From positions 179,833-243,832 of the forward strand of contig NZ_LMIE01000032.1 of NCBI RefSeq assembly GCF_001428625.1: a stretch of DNA of 64,000 bases, written 5' to 3'. The notes below the pieces were generated by a model. The model searched no databases, was not told where the DNA came from, and was given only the letters and a program-made list of their open reading frames with translations. Below are positions 17,564 through 27,541 of this stretch, piece after piece; positions within the stretch are counted from its first letter, which is position 1; every line of letters begins with the position of its first letter. The DNA is from Hydrogenophaga sp. Root209. GTDB lineage: Bacteria > Pseudomonadota > Gammaproteobacteria > Burkholderiales > Burkholderiaceae_C. Made by a program: the position numbers and the translations under genes.

Positions 17564-19864
17564 ATGTCCCATCGGAAATCCCGCCTGCGCCCCACCCACG
17601 CCCTCTCTGCGTCATCGACGCCCTCGACCGCCTCCGCGGCCATGTTGCCGTTGGGCGCCATGCTCCTGGCCGGCTCCTTGAGCGCCATGGCGCAAACCAC
17701 ACCATCGAACACGCTGCCCACGGTGACCGTGCGCGAGCAGGCTGAGGCGCCGGAAGGCAAGGACGCACTGCGGGCGACGGAAACCGGTATCGGCAAGGGT
17801 CGCCAGCAATTGCGCGACATTCCGCAGTCGGTGACCGTGGTGACCGAGAAGCTCATCGACGACCGCAATCTCGACACCGTCAAGGAAGCGCTCAAGAACA
17901 CGGCCGGCATCAGCTTCCTGGCGGCCGAGGGCGGCGAAGAAGACATCCGCCTGCGCGGCTTTTCGCTGCAGGCCACGGGTGACCTGTTCATCGACGGCGT
18001 GCGCGATCCGGCCTTCTACGAACGCGACACCTTCAATCTCGACCGCATGGAGGTGCTGCGCGGCTCGGCTTCCATGCTGTTCGGTCGCGGCTCCACCGGC
18101 GGCGCGGTCAACCAGGTCAGCAAGGTGCCGCGCCTGATCACAGAACACCAGGTCGACCTGACCCTGGGCAGCCATGCCTACCGCCGCGTGCAGGGCGACT
18201 TCAACATCCAGACCGGTGAGAGTTCGGCGCTGCGCCTCAACGCCATGGTGACCAAGGCCAACAACAACGGCTCGGGCGCCAGCCTCGACAAGAATGGCGT
18301 GGCCGTGGCCTACCGCTGGGGCATCGGCGAGCGCGACGAGTTCCAGGCCAGCCTCTACAACCTGGACAACAACAACGGCATCAACTACGGCATCCCGTTC
18401 ATCGCGCCTTATGCCGGCGCGCCCGCCACCGAGCGCGTGCTGTTGCCGCTGGATCCCAAGAACTACTACGGTCTGGCCAGCGACTACAGCGACGGCAGCG
18501 CCACCATCGCCGGTTTCAGCCACATCCACCGCTTCGACCGTGAAAGCGAAATCAAGACCCAGATCCGGGTGGGCCAGTTCAAGCGCGACCAGCGTTCGGG
18601 TGCGATCCGCTTTGCCGCAGCAGGTTTCCAGCCCGGCGGCGTGACGCCCACCTTGGCCAATCTGAGTCCCGACACCGTGTTGCAGCGCAACCTGCACCTG
18701 AAGATCCAGGACATGGACAACGTCCACGTGCAGAGCGACTACAACGGCAAGTTCGAAGCGCTCGGATTCAAGCACGAGATCCTGGCCGGCGTGGACGCGT
18801 CGCGCGAAGAGAAGACGGTTTACGCAGCGCGCAATGCCGCGCAAGGCGGCGTGGTGCCAACCAAACCGCGCACCACCATCGGAACGCCCAGCGACGGCGC
18901 CTCCGTGGACGAAGCGTCACGCGTGCTGCGCGTCAACAACCAGTACGTATCGACTGGCTGGGGTGCCTACGTGCAGGACGTGCTGCAACTCACCCCCACA
19001 TGGAAACTCGTGGGAGGTCTGCGCTACGACAACCTCAGGGGCGACTACGACACCTTCACCATCCCGAACGCCGCGCCAGGGCCGGTCACCACCAACAGCT
19101 ACCGCATGAAGGTGTCCGAAGTGAGCCAGCGCGTGGGTGCGCTGTGGCAACCCAACGCGCTGCAGTCGTTCCACGCCTCGGCAGGCACCTCGTTCAACAC
19201 CTCGGGCGACGCCTATTCGCTGGGCGCAAGCAACGTGGACACGCCGCCCGAGAAGAGCATCAACCTGGAGATCGGCGCCAAGCTCGATTCGGCCGACAAA
19301 CGTTTCACCACGCGCCTGGCGGTGTTCCGCTCGACCAAGCTCAACGAGCGCAACACCGACCCGGATCTCCCGGTGGTCACGCTCTCGGGCAAGCGCCATG
19401 TGGCCGGCTTTGAAGCCGACATTGCCGGGCGTCTCTCGCCGATCTGGGAAGTCTATGGTTCCTACATGTGGATCCCCGTCGCCCATGTGGACAAGGCCGC
19501 GCCTTGCCCAGCGTCGGGCGCGTGCACACAGAACACCCCGGGTGAACGCGTGGGTGACCGTCCCTCCCTCACGCCCGAGCACAGCGGCACGGTCTGGAGC
19601 ACCTGGCAGCTCACGCCCAGGTTCCGCTTCGGCGCCGGCCTGAACTTCCGCGGCAAGCAAAAGCCCACCCGCTCCGAGTTCCACGTGCCCAGTTACGTGA
19701 CCGCCGACCTCATGGCCGAGTACCGCTTTGACTTCGAGAACCTGATCCTCAAGGCCAACCTGACCAACGTGACCAACAAGCTGTACGCCGACCAGCTTTA
19801 CCCCGGACACTACATTCCGGGTGCAGGCCGCACGCTGCAAGTGACCGCCAGCCTGAAGTTCTGA
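17564..19864 (+). CDS. TonB-dependent siderophore receptor (Fiu-like)
   Basis: A 766-residue outer-membrane receptor. The N-terminus has a long basic leader, then a hydrophobic stretch ([19 protein letters not shown]). A TonB-box-like segment ([10 protein letters not shown]) follows, then the plug domain ([20 protein letters not shown]...[33 protein letters not shown]) and a 22-strand barrel ending ...[14 protein letters not shown], with a terminal aromatic residue. The plug is of the catecholate type (Fiu/CirA group). The downstream PiuC dioxygenase, a partner of Fiu/PiuA receptors, supports this. The Fur box upstream indicates iron control. Confidence 0.93.
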   Translation: MSHRKSRLRPTHALSASSTPSTASAAMLPLGAMLLAGSLSAMAQTTPSNTLPTVTVREQAEAPEGKDALRATETGIGKGRQQLRDIPQSVTVVTEKLIDDRNLDTVKEALKNTAGISFLAAEGGEEDIRLRGFSLQATGDLFIDGVRDPAFYERDTFNLDRMEVLRGSASMLFGRGSTGGAVNQVSKVPRLITEHQVDLTLGSHAYRRVQGDFNIQTGESSALRLNAMVTKANNNGSGASLDKNGVAVAYRWGIGERDEFQASLYNLDNNNGINYGIPFIAPYAGAPATERVLLPLDPKNYYGLASDYSDGSATIAGFSHIHRFDRESEIKTQIRVGQFKRDQRSGAIRFAAAGFQPGGVTPTLANLSPDTVLQRNLHLKIQDMDNVHVQSDYNGKFEALGFKHEILAGVDASREEKTVYAARNAAQGGVVPTKPRTTIGTPSDGASVDEASRVLRVNNQYVSTGWGAYVQDVLQLTPTWKLVGGLRYDNLRGDYDTFTIPNAAPGPVTTNSYRMKVSEVSQRVGALWQPNALQSFHASAGTSFNTSGDAYSLGASNVDTPPEKSINLEIGAKLDSADKRFTTRLAVFRSTKLNERNTDPDLPVVTLSGKRHVAGFEADIAGRLSPIWEVYGSYMWIPVAHVDKAAPCPASGACTQNTPGERVGDRPSLTPEHSGTVWSTWQLTPRFRFGAGLNFRGKQKPTRSEFHVPSYVTADLMAEYRFDFENLILKANLTNVTNKLYADQLYPGHYIPGAGRTLQVTASLKF

Positions 19865-19887
19865 CACGTCCGTTCTCCAAGGCTTGT

Positions 19888-19916
19888 GCCGCCCCACACG
19901 TGTGGGGCGGCTTTTT
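19888..19916 (+). terminator. Strong hairpin after the siderophore receptor gene
   Basis: A 24-nt perfect palindrome (arms GCCGCCCCACAC / GTGTGGGGCGGC) followed by TTTTT. It starts 24 bases after the receptor stop and ends 35 bases before piuC, so it may attenuate piuC expression rather than fully end the transcript. Confidence 0.85.
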
Positions 19917-19950
19917 GCCTTTTCTCCACGACACAAGACCACAAGATCCC

Positions 19951-20631
19951 ATGCTGCTGACCTTGCCCGACATCCTGAGCCCCGAAGACCTGCGCCAGGC
20001 CCGCCAGGCGCTCGCGCGCGCGCCCTGGGTCGACGGGCGCGAAAGTGCCGGCAGCCAGGCCCGGGAGGCGAAGAACAACCAGCAACTGCCGCACGACTGC
20101 GAGGCGGCGCAAGCCATCCGCAACCTGGTGCTGCGCGGGTTGGACCACAACCCGCGCTTTTTCTCGGCCGCGCTGCCACTCAAGGTCTTCACGCCGCGCA
20201 TCAACCGCTACGGCGGCCCTGCCAACGCCTATGGCAACCACATCGACAACGCGGTGCGCGTGCTTCCCGACGGCCAGCGCGTGCGCACCGACATCTCGTG
20301 CACCGTCTTCCTGAACGATCCCGCCGACTACGACGGCGGCGAGCTGGTCGTGGCCGACACCTACGGCGAGCACCGCATCAAGCTGCCAGCCGGACACGCC
20401 GTTATCTACCCCGGCACCAGCCTGCACCAGGTGAGGCCCGTCACGCGCGGTGAGCGACTGGCCTGCTTCTTCTGGGTCCAGAGCATGGTGCGCAGCGACG
20501 AACAGCGCCGCCTGTTGTTCGACCTCGACATGAACCTGCTCGCGCTGCGCCAGCGCCATGGCGAAACGCCAGAAACCACCGCGCTCACCGGCACGTACCA
20601 CAACCTGTTGCGGCAGTGGGCAGACACATGA
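19951..20631 (+). CDS. piuC: Fe(II)/2-oxoglutarate-dependent dioxygenase PiuC/YbiX
   Basis: 226 residues, matching E. coli YbiX (225). The ATG at 19951 is chosen because the family starts [12 protein letters not shown]. The iron facial triad is visible as HIDNAVR (about 97-103, giving H and D) and the distal [17 protein letters not shown] (about 157-173), where the Arg binds 2-oxoglutarate. It probably acts on a siderophore or its complex to help release iron. It overlaps the next gene by ATGA. Confidence 0.94.
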   Translation: MLLTLPDILSPEDLRQARQALARAPWVDGRESAGSQAREAKNNQQLPHDCEAAQAIRNLVLRGLDHNPRFFSAALPLKVFTPRINRYGGPANAYGNHIDNAVRVLPDGQRVRTDISCTVFLNDPADYDGGELVVADTYGEHRIKLPAGHAVIYPGTSLHQVRPVTRGERLACFFWVQSMVRSDEQRRLLFDLDMNLLALRQRHGETPETTALTGTYHNLLRQWADT

Positions 20632-21755
20632 AGTCCGAGCCTGGATCCAACGTCCCCAACATCCTGCCCGACGGTGTGGTGAGTCTGTCCGACCACGAAC
20701 ACCACGCACGTATGGTGCTCGACGACGCGGTATGGGCCTACTTCAACGGGGGCGCGGCTGACGAGATCACCTTGCGCGCCAACACCCAGGCCTGGCAAAC
20801 CATTGAGCTGCTGCCGCGCGTGATGCGCCCACTCGCAGGCGGCCACACCCGCATGAACCTGCTGGGCCGCGAATGGGCTCATCCCATTCTGGTCGCGCCC
20901 ATGGCCTACCAGCGACTGGCCCATCCGCACGCCGAGCAGGCCACCGCGCTCGCCGCTGCCGCGCTCGGTGCTGGCCTGGTGCTCAGCACCCAGGCCAGCA
21001 CCCTGCTCGAAGACGTGGCCCGCACCGTCCTGCCCGAAGCAGACCGCGGCCCGCTGTGGTTCCAGCTCTACCTGCTCCCCGACCGCGGCTTCATGCAAGC
21101 ACTGGTGCAGCGCGCCGAAGCGGCCGGGTTTGAAGCCCTGGTGCTCACGGTCGACGCCCCGGTGCAGGGCGCACGCGATCGCGAGCGCCGCGCTGGCTTT
21201 CGCCGGCCTGCGGACATCACGGCGGTCAACCTCGCCGGGCGCGTGGCGCCCACACCGCTCTCCCTGCTGCCCGGACAGAGCAAACTGTTCAACGACCTTA
21301 TGACCCACGCCCCCACCTGGGACGACGTGGCCTGGCTGCGCTCCATCACCCGCCTGCCTGTGCTGCTCAAGGGCGTGGTGCACCCGGACGACGCACGGCA
21401 GGCGCTGACCTGCGGCGCGGCCGGGCTGATCGTCTCCAACCACGGTGGGCGCACGCTGGACACCATGCCCGCCACCGCCACGCTGCTGCCGCGTGTGCTG
21501 CAGGCGGTGGCCGGTGATGCGCCGGTGCTGGTGGACGGCGGCATCCGGCGTGGCACCGATGTGCTCAAAGCCATGGCACTTGGCGCGTCCGCCGTGCTGG
21601 TCGGCCGCCCGGTGCTCCACGGCCTGGCCAACGCGGGCGCCACGGGCGTGGCCCATGTGCTGCGCCTGCTGCGCGACGAACTCGAAATCGCCATGGCGCT
21701 GACCGGCTGCCGCACCCTGGCCGATGCGCCAGGGGCACTGCTCACCCCCGGTTGA
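20628..21755 (+). CDS. FMN-dependent alpha-hydroxy-acid oxidizing protein
   Basis: 375 residues, starting at the ATG that overlaps the piuC stop. It is a (beta/alpha)8 FMN enzyme of the lactate oxidase / glycolate oxidase / LldD family. Signatures are [17 protein letters not shown] (about 90), [11 protein letters not shown] (about 145), the catalytic-His motif [12 protein letters not shown] (about 270) and phosphate-binding [21 protein letters not shown] (about 302; spelled in full only here). It oxidises a 2-hydroxy acid to a 2-keto acid. Overlap with piuC is unusual and hints at a hydroxy-acid step in siderophore or iron handling, but the substrate is unknown. Confidence 0.88.
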   Translation: MKSEPGSNVPNILPDGVVSLSDHEHHARMVLDDAVWAYFNGGAADEITLRANTQAWQTIELLPRVMRPLAGGHTRMNLLGREWAHPILVAPMAYQRLAHPHAEQATALAAAALGAGLVLSTQASTLLEDVARTVLPEADRGPLWFQLYLLPDRGFMQALVQRAEAAGFEALVLTVDAPVQGARDRERRAGFRRPADITAVNLAGRVAPTPLSLLPGQSKLFNDLMTHAPTWDDVAWLRSITRLPVLLKGVVHPDDARQALTCGAAGLIVSNHGGRTLDTMPATATLLPRVLQAVAGDAPVLVDGGIRRGTDVLKAMALGASAVLVGRPVLHGLANAGATGVAHVLRLLRDELEIAMALTGCRTLADAPGALLTPG

Positions 21756-21791
21756 TGAGCGTTGAGTGCTCCTTTTTTGTCAGATCATGCA

Positions 21792-21810
21792 AATACGAAG
21801 CATTCTCGTT
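21792..21810 (+). promoter_or_regulatory. Fur box upstream of the tonB-exbBD-hemP cluster
   Basis: AATACGAAGCATTCTCGTT matches AATGAGAATCATTCTCATT at 15 of 19 positions. It lies 54 bases before the micro-ORF and 160 before tonB. Iron repression of TonB system genes is the known pattern. Confidence 0.7.
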
Positions 21811-21863
21811 TAGAATCACTCCCAGCGATGACCCACCCATCACCATCTTCGAAAGGACACCAA

Positions 21864-21923
21864 ATGACCACCGGACTTGTCGCCTTCGGCACCAGCCTGA
21901 TCTTGATGTTGTGCGCGGTGTAG
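21864..21923 (+). CDS. 19-residue hydrophobic micro-ORF
   Basis: Reads MTTGLVAFGTSLILMLCAV and stops. It has a GAAAGGA ribosome site 8 bases upstream and lies just after a Fur box, 47 bases before tonB. If made, it would be a single-helix membrane peptide, or it could act as a leader ORF. The evidence is the ribosome site, position and hydrophobicity only; no family is recognised. Confidence 0.4.
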   Translation: MTTGLVAFGTSLILMLCAV

Positions 21924-21969
21924 TGGATCTTCCGCGCCTGATGCACTCACCTCCCACGCCGCTAAACTG

Positions 21970-22692
21970 ATGAGCTCATCCAGCGCCACCCTGGCGCCGC
22001 CCTCCTCCCCCATGCCTGACGCCATGCCCACGCACTTGCACCGCCGTCTGGCCATCGTGCTGGCGGTGGTGGCATTCCACGTGGGCGCCCTCTGGGCACT
22101 GCAAAGCGGCCTGCTCAGGCGTGCTGTGGAACTGGTGATCCCGGTGCAGGTGATGGCCGAGTTCATTGAGCCGCCGCAGCCGCAGATCGAGCCGCCGCCG
22201 CCCGCCCCGCCTGTGGCCACGCCCACACCGCCAAAACCGAAGCCCCGGCCGGTGCCCCAGCCCCTGCCGCGGCCGGTGGCCACGCCCACTCCCGAACCAT
22301 CCACGCTCGCACCGGTGGTGCCACCCAGCCCGCCCGCTCCACCCGCGCCCGCCGAGCCGGTGGTGGCCGCAGCGCCGCCATCTCCACCCGCCCCCCCGGC
22401 GCCGCCCCGCATCGAACTGCCTTCGAGCAGCGCCGACTACCTCAACAACCCCCGCCCGCCCTATCCACCGCTGTCCAAGCGCCTGGGCGAACAGGGCAAG
22501 GTCGTGGTGCGGGTCTTCATCGACGTGGACGGCACCGCCTCACGGGCCGAAGTGCGCAGCTCCAGCGGCTTCGAGCGCCTGGACCAGACCGCCCTTCAAA
22601 CCGTGCTTCGCTGGCGCTACGTGCCCGGCAAACGCGCTGGCGTGCCCGAAGCCATGTGGTTCAACGTGCCGATCAATTTCGTTTTGGAATAA
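21970..22692 (+). CDS. tonB: Energy transducer TonB
   Basis: 240 residues. An N-terminal anchor helix (about 24-46, RRLAIVLAVVAFHVGALWAL) is followed by a Pro-rich spacer (about 65-150, rich in PPAPPVATPTPPKPKPRP-type repeats). The C-terminal TonB domain (about 160-240) has YPPLSKRLGEQGKVVVRVFID and LDQTALQTVLRWRYVPGKRAG. It couples the proton gradient, through ExbB/ExbD, to outer-membrane receptors such as the one at 17.6 kb. A second ATG 42 bases downstream is possible, but the first leaves a normal cytoplasmic tail. Confidence 0.95.
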   Translation: MSSSSATLAPPSSPMPDAMPTHLHRRLAIVLAVVAFHVGALWALQSGLLRRAVELVIPVQVMAEFIEPPQPQIEPPPPAPPVATPTPPKPKPRPVPQPLPRPVATPTPEPSTLAPVVPPSPPAPPAPAEPVVAAAPPSPPAPPAPPRIELPSSSADYLNNPRPPYPPLSKRLGEQGKVVVRVFIDVDGTASRAEVRSSSGFERLDQTALQTVLRWRYVPGKRAGVPEAMWFNVPINFVLE

Positions 22693-22718
22693 ACCCGCCC
22701 CCAGGAGTCAGAAAAATC

Positions 22719-23465
22719 ATGGAACCGCAACTCGCCACATCGGGCATCGCCCACGTCTGGACCCAAGGTGACTGGGTCACCCGCTCGGTGGCCATCGTGC
22801 TGCTGCTCATGTCGCTCGCCACCTGGATCATCATCCTGTGGAAGGCGTTGGATCAGCGCGCCCAGCGCGCGCAGGCCATGGGTGTCGAAGGCTTCTGGCA
22901 CAGCGCCGACTTCGCCGAAGGCCTCGACAAGCTCGGCTCGCCCGAAGGCAATCCGTTTCGCGCCGTGGCACTTGAAGGCCGTGAATCCACCCGCCACATC
23001 CTGCACAAGGATGGCCACAACGGCTCGCCGCCGCAGCGCCAACTGCACGACAGCCTGGACGTGAGCGACTGGGTCGAGCGCTCGCTGCGCAAGAGCGTGG
23101 ACGACTTCACCGCGCGTGCCCAGAGTGGCCTGTCGGTGCTGGCGTCGGTGGCCTCCACCGCGCCCTTCGTGGGCCTCTTCGGCACGGTCTGGGGCATCTA
23201 CCACGCGTTGCTGGGCATCGGCGCCGCCGGCCAGGTCAGCATCGACCAGGTGGCCGGCCCCATCGGCGAGGCGCTGATCATGACCGCGCTGGGCCTGCTG
23301 GTGGCCATTCCCGCGGTGCTGGGCTACAACGCCCTGGTGCGTGGCAACAAGGGCATCAGTCACCAGCTCAACCGCTTCGCGCACGACCTGCACGCCTATT
23401 TCGTCACCGGCGCCCGCGTCACCGCGGGTGGTGATGGCAAGGTGCTGCCGATGAAGAAAGCCTGA
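22719..23465 (+). CDS. exbB: Biopolymer transport protein ExbB (MotA/TolQ/ExbB family)
   Basis: 248 residues from the ATG at 22719, which is preceded by CAGGAG. It has three membrane helices (about 20-42, 140-165, 185-210). The conserved stretch LSVLASVASTAPFVGLFGTVWGIYHAL (about 140-166, cited in part) and GPIGEALIMTALGLLVAIPAV are diagnostic. It forms the inner-membrane proton channel with ExbD that energises TonB. It lies between tonB and exbD. Confidence 0.95.
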   Translation: MEPQLATSGIAHVWTQGDWVTRSVAIVLLLMSLATWIIILWKALDQRAQRAQAMGVEGFWHSADFAEGLDKLGSPEGNPFRAVALEGRESTRHILHKDGHNGSPPQRQLHDSLDVSDWVERSLRKSVDDFTARAQSGLSVLASVASTAPFVGLFGTVWGIYHALLGIGAAGQVSIDQVAGPIGEALIMTALGLLVAIPAVLGYNALVRGNKGISHQLNRFAHDLHAYFVTGARVTAGGDGKVLPMKKA

Positions 23466-23479
23466 AGAGGAACCACACC

Positions 23480-23890
23480 ATGGCCATCGGAACCCAACAG
23501 GACAGCGACGACATGATGAGCGAGATCAACATGATCCCGTTCATCGATGTGATGCTGGTGCTGCTGATCATCTTCATCATCACGGTGCCGGTGATCAAGC
23601 ACGCAGTCAACATCGAGTTGCCACAGGCCAGCCTGGAGAAGGTGCAGGACAAGCCGGAGAACATCCGCCTGTCGGTGGACGCCGACGGCACTTACTTCTG
23701 GAACGACCAGCGGGTGGACGACGCGGACTTTGCGAACCGCCTGCAGGCCGCCGCCGCCCAGGAGCCACAACCCGAACTGCACATCCGGGGCGACAAGGCG
23801 GTGCGCTACGAGCGCGTGGCTCTGGCCATGGCCACGGCGCAGCGCACCGGCGTGCGCAAGATCGGTTTCATCACCGAACCCGTGCCATGA
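23480..23890 (+). CDS. exbD: Biopolymer transport protein ExbD
   Basis: 136 residues with one helix (about 22-42, FIDVMLVLLIIFIITVPV). The proton-handling Asp is in MIPFIDVMLVLL (about residue 23). The periplasmic domain ends with LHIRGDKAVRYERVALAMATAQRTG. It partners ExbB and TonB. Its stop overlaps hemP by ATGA. Confidence 0.96.
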   Translation: MAIGTQQDSDDMMSEINMIPFIDVMLVLLIIFIITVPVIKHAVNIELPQASLEKVQDKPENIRLSVDADGTYFWNDQRVDDADFANRLQAAAAQEPQPELHIRGDKAVRYERVALAMATAQRTGVRKIGFITEPVP

Positions 23891-24084
23891 ACACCGAACC
23901 TCGCCCAGACCCCAGCCGGGAGCCCGCCCCGGCGGTTCGCGACACCGAACCCAGGGAAGACGCTTCGCCTTCCCTGACCAGCGACTCGCTGCTGCGCGGC
24001 CAGAAGGCCGTGACGATCAGCCACAACGGATCCGTCTACCGCCTGCAGGCCACTCGCCAGGGCAAGCTGATCTTGACCAAATAG
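23887..24084 (+). CDS. hemP: Hemin uptake protein HemP
   Basis: 65 residues. The C-terminal half (SDSLLRGQKAVTISHNGSVYRLQATRQGKLILTK) is the HemP/HmuP domain: strand pairs ending in the invariant GKLILTK. The N-terminal 30 residues are Pro/Glu-rich and probably disordered. Family members are small iron-controlled proteins linked to heme uptake, some acting as regulators of the heme receptor gene. It is translationally coupled to exbD and is the last gene of the cluster. Confidence 0.9.
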   Translation: MNTEPRPDPSREPAPAVRDTEPREDASPSLTSDSLLRGQKAVTISHNGSVYRLQATRQGKLILTK

Positions 24085-24201
24085 TTATTTGAATCGTGGG
24101 GCGACCTCGGAGAATTCATCATCCCCGAGCGTCGTTTTTGACCAGCCAGGGGGCGATGTGCCCCGGTAGCCAGGTCTTTTTTCGGAGTGGAAGGTCGGGC
24201 T

Positions 24202-24609
24202 TCAGAGTCCGATGGCGGCGATGCCCGCGCGTGCAATCTGCGCGTCTTCGGTCGACTTCACGCCGCTCACACCCACCGCGCCCAGGCATTGGCCGTCCTT
24301 CATGATCGGCACACCGCCTTCAAGCATGCCCGAGATGAAAGGTGCGCTCAGGAACGACACGCGGCCCTGGTTGATCACGTCTTCATAGACCTTGCTCTCG
24401 CGCCGGCCCATGGCTGCCGTGTGGGCCTTGGCCGGGGCAATGTGCGACGAGATCGCGGGTGCGCCATCCAGACGCTGCAGGCCCAACAAGTGGCCGCCGT
24501 CGTCCACGATGGCGATCGTGACCGCCCAGTTGTTCTTCAGCGCTTCAGCTTCGGCAGCGGCAGCAATCAGTTTGACGTCGGCGCTTTCCAGCATGGGTTT
24601 GTTTTTCAT
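24202..24609 (-). CDS. HbpS/GlcG-family heme-binding-like protein (DUF336)
   Basis: 135 residues. The DUF336 pattern is clear: VTIAIVDDGGHLLGLQRLDGA (about 30-50, cited in part), SSHIAPAKAHTAAMGRRES, and GGVPIMKDGQCLGAVGVSG near the C-terminus. Members bind heme or act as accessory proteins to oxidoreductases. The ATG at 24609 is chosen because the domain starts just after MKNKPMLESADVKLIAAAAEAEA; the upstream reading frame is not conserved-looking. No signal peptide, so probably cytoplasmic. Confidence 0.88.
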   Translation of the reverse strand: MKNKPMLESADVKLIAAAAEAEALKNNWAVTIAIVDDGGHLLGLQRLDGAPAISSHIAPAKAHTAAMGRRESKVYEDVINQGRVSFLSAPFISGMLEGGVPIMKDGQCLGAVGVSGVKSTEDAQIARAGIAAIGL

Positions 24610-24856
24610 GAACTTAAGTCCTGGTGGGATGTCTGATGAAGGTTGCAAGCAGGGATTGTGAGTTCCCGCGCGCACATGGGGAACGATACCGCGACCATTG
24701 AGGGTCATGAGGTCACAAGTGACCTTACCAAAAGACCGGTTTCCACCCCTGTGCGCACCAGGCGGATCGTCGCCCTACAATGCATTTCCACCGGTTGGGC
24801 GTCATCCCGATGTCCAGACACCGGCCTCCGTGTCAGATGATGAAGGAGTCACCACC

Positions 24857-25552
24857 ATGACCGACCAAGTCCACACCAGCGGCCGCTTCGGCACCGCGGT
24901 ATCGAGCGATGCGCTGCGCAACAAAGTCATGCGCAACACCTACTGGCTGCTGGCGTTGTCCATGCTGCCGACCGTGCTGGGCGCCTGGGTGGGCGTGCAG
25001 ACCGGCATCACCGCCAGCCTGGGCGGCGGCCTGGGGCTGATCGTCTTCCTGGGTGGTGCCTTCGGCTTCATGTTCGCCATCGAAAAGACGAAGAACTCGG
25101 CAGCCGGCGTGCCGGTGCTGCTGGGCTTCACCTTCTTCATGGGTCTCATGCTCTCGCGCATGCTCGCCACGGTACTGGGTTTCAGCAACGGATCCAGCCT
25201 GATCATGACCGCGTTCGGCGGCACGGCCGGCGTGTTCTTCGTCATGGCCAACCTCTCGACCTTGATCAAGCGCGACATCTCGGGCATGGGCAAGTGGCTC
25301 TTCGTGGGCGCACTGGCCATCATGATCGGCGCGATCATCAATGTGTTCGTGGGCAGCCCGGCCGCCATGGCAGCCATCGCCACCATCGCCATCGGGGTGT
25401 TCAGCATGTACCTGCTGTACGACCTCAAGCGCATCGTGGACGGCGGCGAGACCAACTACATCACCGCCACCCTGGGCCTGTACCTGAGCCTGTTCAACAT
25501 CTTCCAGAGCCTGCTGATGCTGCTGGGCATGTTCGGCGGCGAGCGCGAGTAA
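24857..25552 (+). CDS. Bax inhibitor-1 / YccA family membrane protein
   Basis: 231 residues, start ATG at 24857 after GAAGGAG. Seven membrane helices are visible. The family pattern starts NKVMRNTYWLLALSMLPTVLGAWVG and ends SMYLLYDLKRIVDGGETNYITATLGLYLSLFNIFQSLL (parts cited), with the Asp and Glu residues of the last two helices that form the pH-sensing pair in the BsYetJ branch. In E. coli YccA modulates FtsH proteolysis. A terminator follows. Confidence 0.95.
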   Translation: MTDQVHTSGRFGTAVSSDALRNKVMRNTYWLLALSMLPTVLGAWVGVQTGITASLGGGLGLIVFLGGAFGFMFAIEKTKNSAAGVPVLLGFTFFMGLMLSRMLATVLGFSNGSSLIMTAFGGTAGVFFVMANLSTLIKRDISGMGKWLFVGALAIMIGAIINVFVGSPAAMAAIATIAIGVFSMYLLYDLKRIVDGGETNYITATLGLYLSLFNIFQSLLMLLGMFGGERE

Positions 25553-25570
25553 GCGGACCCGGCACTCAGA

Positions 25571-25596
25571 AAAAAGGACCTTCGGGTCCTTTTTCT
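25571..25596 (+). terminator. Rho-independent terminator after the Bax-inhibitor-1 gene
   Basis: Stem AAAAAGGACC / GGTCCTTTTT with a TTCG tetraloop and a T-rich tail, starting 19 bases after the stop. The symmetrical A and T runs could make it bidirectional. Confidence 0.9.
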
Positions 25597-25678
25597 TTGC
25601 CGGAGCGTGTCCGTCGCCAATCGGGTGTCAAGTTCTCGGAGCAAACGCCGAAACAACGGGGAACCGACACCGAACACC

Positions 25679-26026
25679 ATGCGACACACAGCCCTCACCG
25701 CCTGCCTTCTTGGTACCGCCAGCCTGCTGGCGGGGTGTGACGCTCTGGGCGTCGAAAGCGCCAGCCAGGTGGCCGCGAAAAAGGAAGCCGAGGGCAAGGC
25801 CATCGGCAGCGCCTGCCGCCACGCGGTGCGCAGCATCGAGGATTGCTTTGGCGGCTACCCGCGTGCCGGCAAGGCCGCCGTGTTCGCTGGCTGGAAAGAG
25901 ATGGACGAGTACATGCGCGAGAACGCCATCGTCGGCATGCCGGCCGAGCCGGCGCCAGTAGAAGATGCATCCACTGCCGGTCCGAAAGCCCCCGCCGACG
26001 GCGGCAAGCCGGCACGCACATCCTGA
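25679..26026 (+). CDS. Small predicted lipoprotein of unknown function
   Basis: 115 residues. The signal peptide MRHTALTACLLGTASLLAGC ends in lipobox LLAGC, giving lipidation at Cys20. The start at 25679 is chosen because it opens the signal peptide directly. The mature part has a helical region with two Cys (GSACRHAVRSIEDCFGGYPRAG), possibly disulfide-bonded, then an Ala/Pro-rich tail. The Asp following the lipid Cys would favour inner-membrane retention by the E. coli rule. Function unknown; it converges on rlmD. Confidence 0.75.
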   Translation: MRHTALTACLLGTASLLAGCDALGVESASQVAAKKEAEGKAIGSACRHAVRSIEDCFGGYPRAGKAAVFAGWKEMDEYMRENAIVGMPAEPAPVEDASTAGPKAPADGGKPARTS

Positions 26027-26047
26027 ACCGACGACACGCCGCGCCGG

Positions 26048-27529
26048 CTATTCAGGCGCTGGGTCGTGGCCGGGCAAGCGCGTCGGGTCCAGCTCGAACA
26101 CCGCCATGCTCTCCACATGCGCCGTGTGCGCAAACATGTTGATCACCCCCGCCGCCACGCAGCGGTAGCCCGCCTGGTGCACCAGCAGGCCCGCGTCGCG
26201 CGCCAGCGTGGCCGGGTTGCAACTCACGTAGACGATGCGCTGCGGCGGCGTCCAGCCACCACGCTGAGCCGGGTTCTGGTGCAGGTCGGCGAGCGCCTTG
26301 GCCAGCGCAAAGGCGCCCTCTCGCGGTGGGTCCACCAGCCACTTTTGCGCCGTCCCGTCGGACACCAGCAGGCCTGGCGTCATCTCGAACAGGTTGCGCG
26401 CGGCAAATGCGGTGGGCGCGAGCGCAGTACCCCGCCCCGCCTGGTTCAGCGCCAGGTTCTCGCGCGAACGTGCCACCAGCGCCTCGCTGCCCTCGATGCC
26501 CAGCACTTCACCAGCGGTGGTCGCGATCGGCAAGGTGAAATTGCCCAGGCCGCAAAACCAGTCGATCACGCGTTCGTGCCTGCGCGCATCGAGCAGGCGC
26601 AGGGCACGTGTGACCAACACCCGGTTGATGGCCGGGTTGACCTGAGTGAAGTCGGTCGGCTTGAACGGCATGGTGATGCCGAATTCGGGCAAGGCGTAGC
26701 TCAGCAAGGGGCCGTCCACATCCAGCAGCTTGACCGTCTCCGGCCCCTTGGACTGCAACCACCACTGCACACCATGCTGCTGGGCAAACGCGCGCAACCG
26801 GCTGATGTCGTCCTCGCTCAGCGGCTCCAGATGGCGCAGCACCAGGGCCGTTACTTCGTCGCCACAAGCCAGCTCGATCTGCGGACAGGTCTCGCGCGCG
26901 TCCATGCCGAAGATGAGTTCGCGCAGCGGCATGAGCATCTCGCTCACATGGGCGGGGAGCACCGGGCAGACCCTCATGTCGGCCACGTAGCGGCTTTTGC
27001 GCTCGTGAAAACCGATCAGCACCTCACCCTTCTTGTGCACGTGGCGCACCGACAGGCGCGCGCGGTAGCGGTAGCCCCAGGCCGGCCCTTCGATCGGGCG
27101 CAGCATCATTTCGGAGCGGACCTTGCCCAGATGCCAGAGGTTGTCTTCCAGCACGCGCTGCTTGATCGCCACCTGGGCGGACTCGTGCAGATGCTGCATC
27201 TTGCAGCCGCCACAGGCTCCGGCGTGCAGGCCGAAGTGCGGACATCCCGGGCGCACGCGCTGCGAAGACTCGTGGTGCACGGCCGTGACGACACCGGCCT
27301 CCCAGTTGTTCTTTTTGCGATGCACGTTGACGCTGACTTGCTCGAAGGGCAAGGCGCCTTCGATGAAGACGACCTTGCCATCGGGCCGGCGTGCGATGCC
27401 CTGGGCATCGATGTCAAGGGATTCCACCGCGAGCCAGCCGTCAGGCAATGGGCTCTCGGGTGCGTCGTGGGCCGCGGCGTTGGCGGTGGTGAGGAGGCTG
27501 TTTTCGTGGAGGGTGGCGGCTGTCGTCAT
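26048..27529 (-). CDS. rlmD: 23S rRNA (uracil-1939-C5)-methyltransferase RlmD
   Basis: A 493-residue SAM-dependent RNA methyltransferase. An N-terminal TRAM-like OB domain (about 35-95, [26 protein letters not shown]) comes first. The 4Fe-4S cysteines are in [18 protein letters not shown] (about 115-132). The SAM site follows ([16 protein letters not shown], about 335), then the catalytic Cys in [14 protein letters not shown] (about 445). It methylates U1939 of 23S rRNA. It is downstream of the exonuclease gene on the same strand. Confidence 0.95.
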   Translation of the reverse strand: MTTAATLHENSLLTTANAAAHDAPESPLPDGWLAVESLDIDAQGIARRPDGKVVFIEGALPFEQVSVNVHRKKNNWEAGVVTAVHHESSQRVRPGCPHFGLHAGACGGCKMQHLHESAQVAIKQRVLEDNLWHLGKVRSEMMLRPIEGPAWGYRYRARLSVRHVHKKGEVLIGFHERKSRYVADMRVCPVLPAHVSEMLMPLRELIFGMDARETCPQIELACGDEVTALVLRHLEPLSEDDISRLRAFAQQHGVQWWLQSKGPETVKLLDVDGPLLSYALPEFGITMPFKPTDFTQVNPAINRVLVTRALRLLDARRHERVIDWFCGLGNFTLPIATTAGEVLGIEGSEALVARSRENLALNQAGRGTALAPTAFAARNLFEMTPGLLVSDGTAQKWLVDPPREGAFALAKALADLHQNPAQRGGWTPPQRIVYVSCNPATLARDAGLLVHQAGYRCVAAGVINMFAHTAHVESMAVFELDPTRLPGHDPAPE

Positions 27530-27541
27530 CCCTCGATTGTC

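Noticed and set aside
22160-22430. CCG/GCC-rich low-complexity run as a DNA repeat or recombination site
   Set aside because: It encodes the Pro-rich spacer of TonB, which explains the composition.
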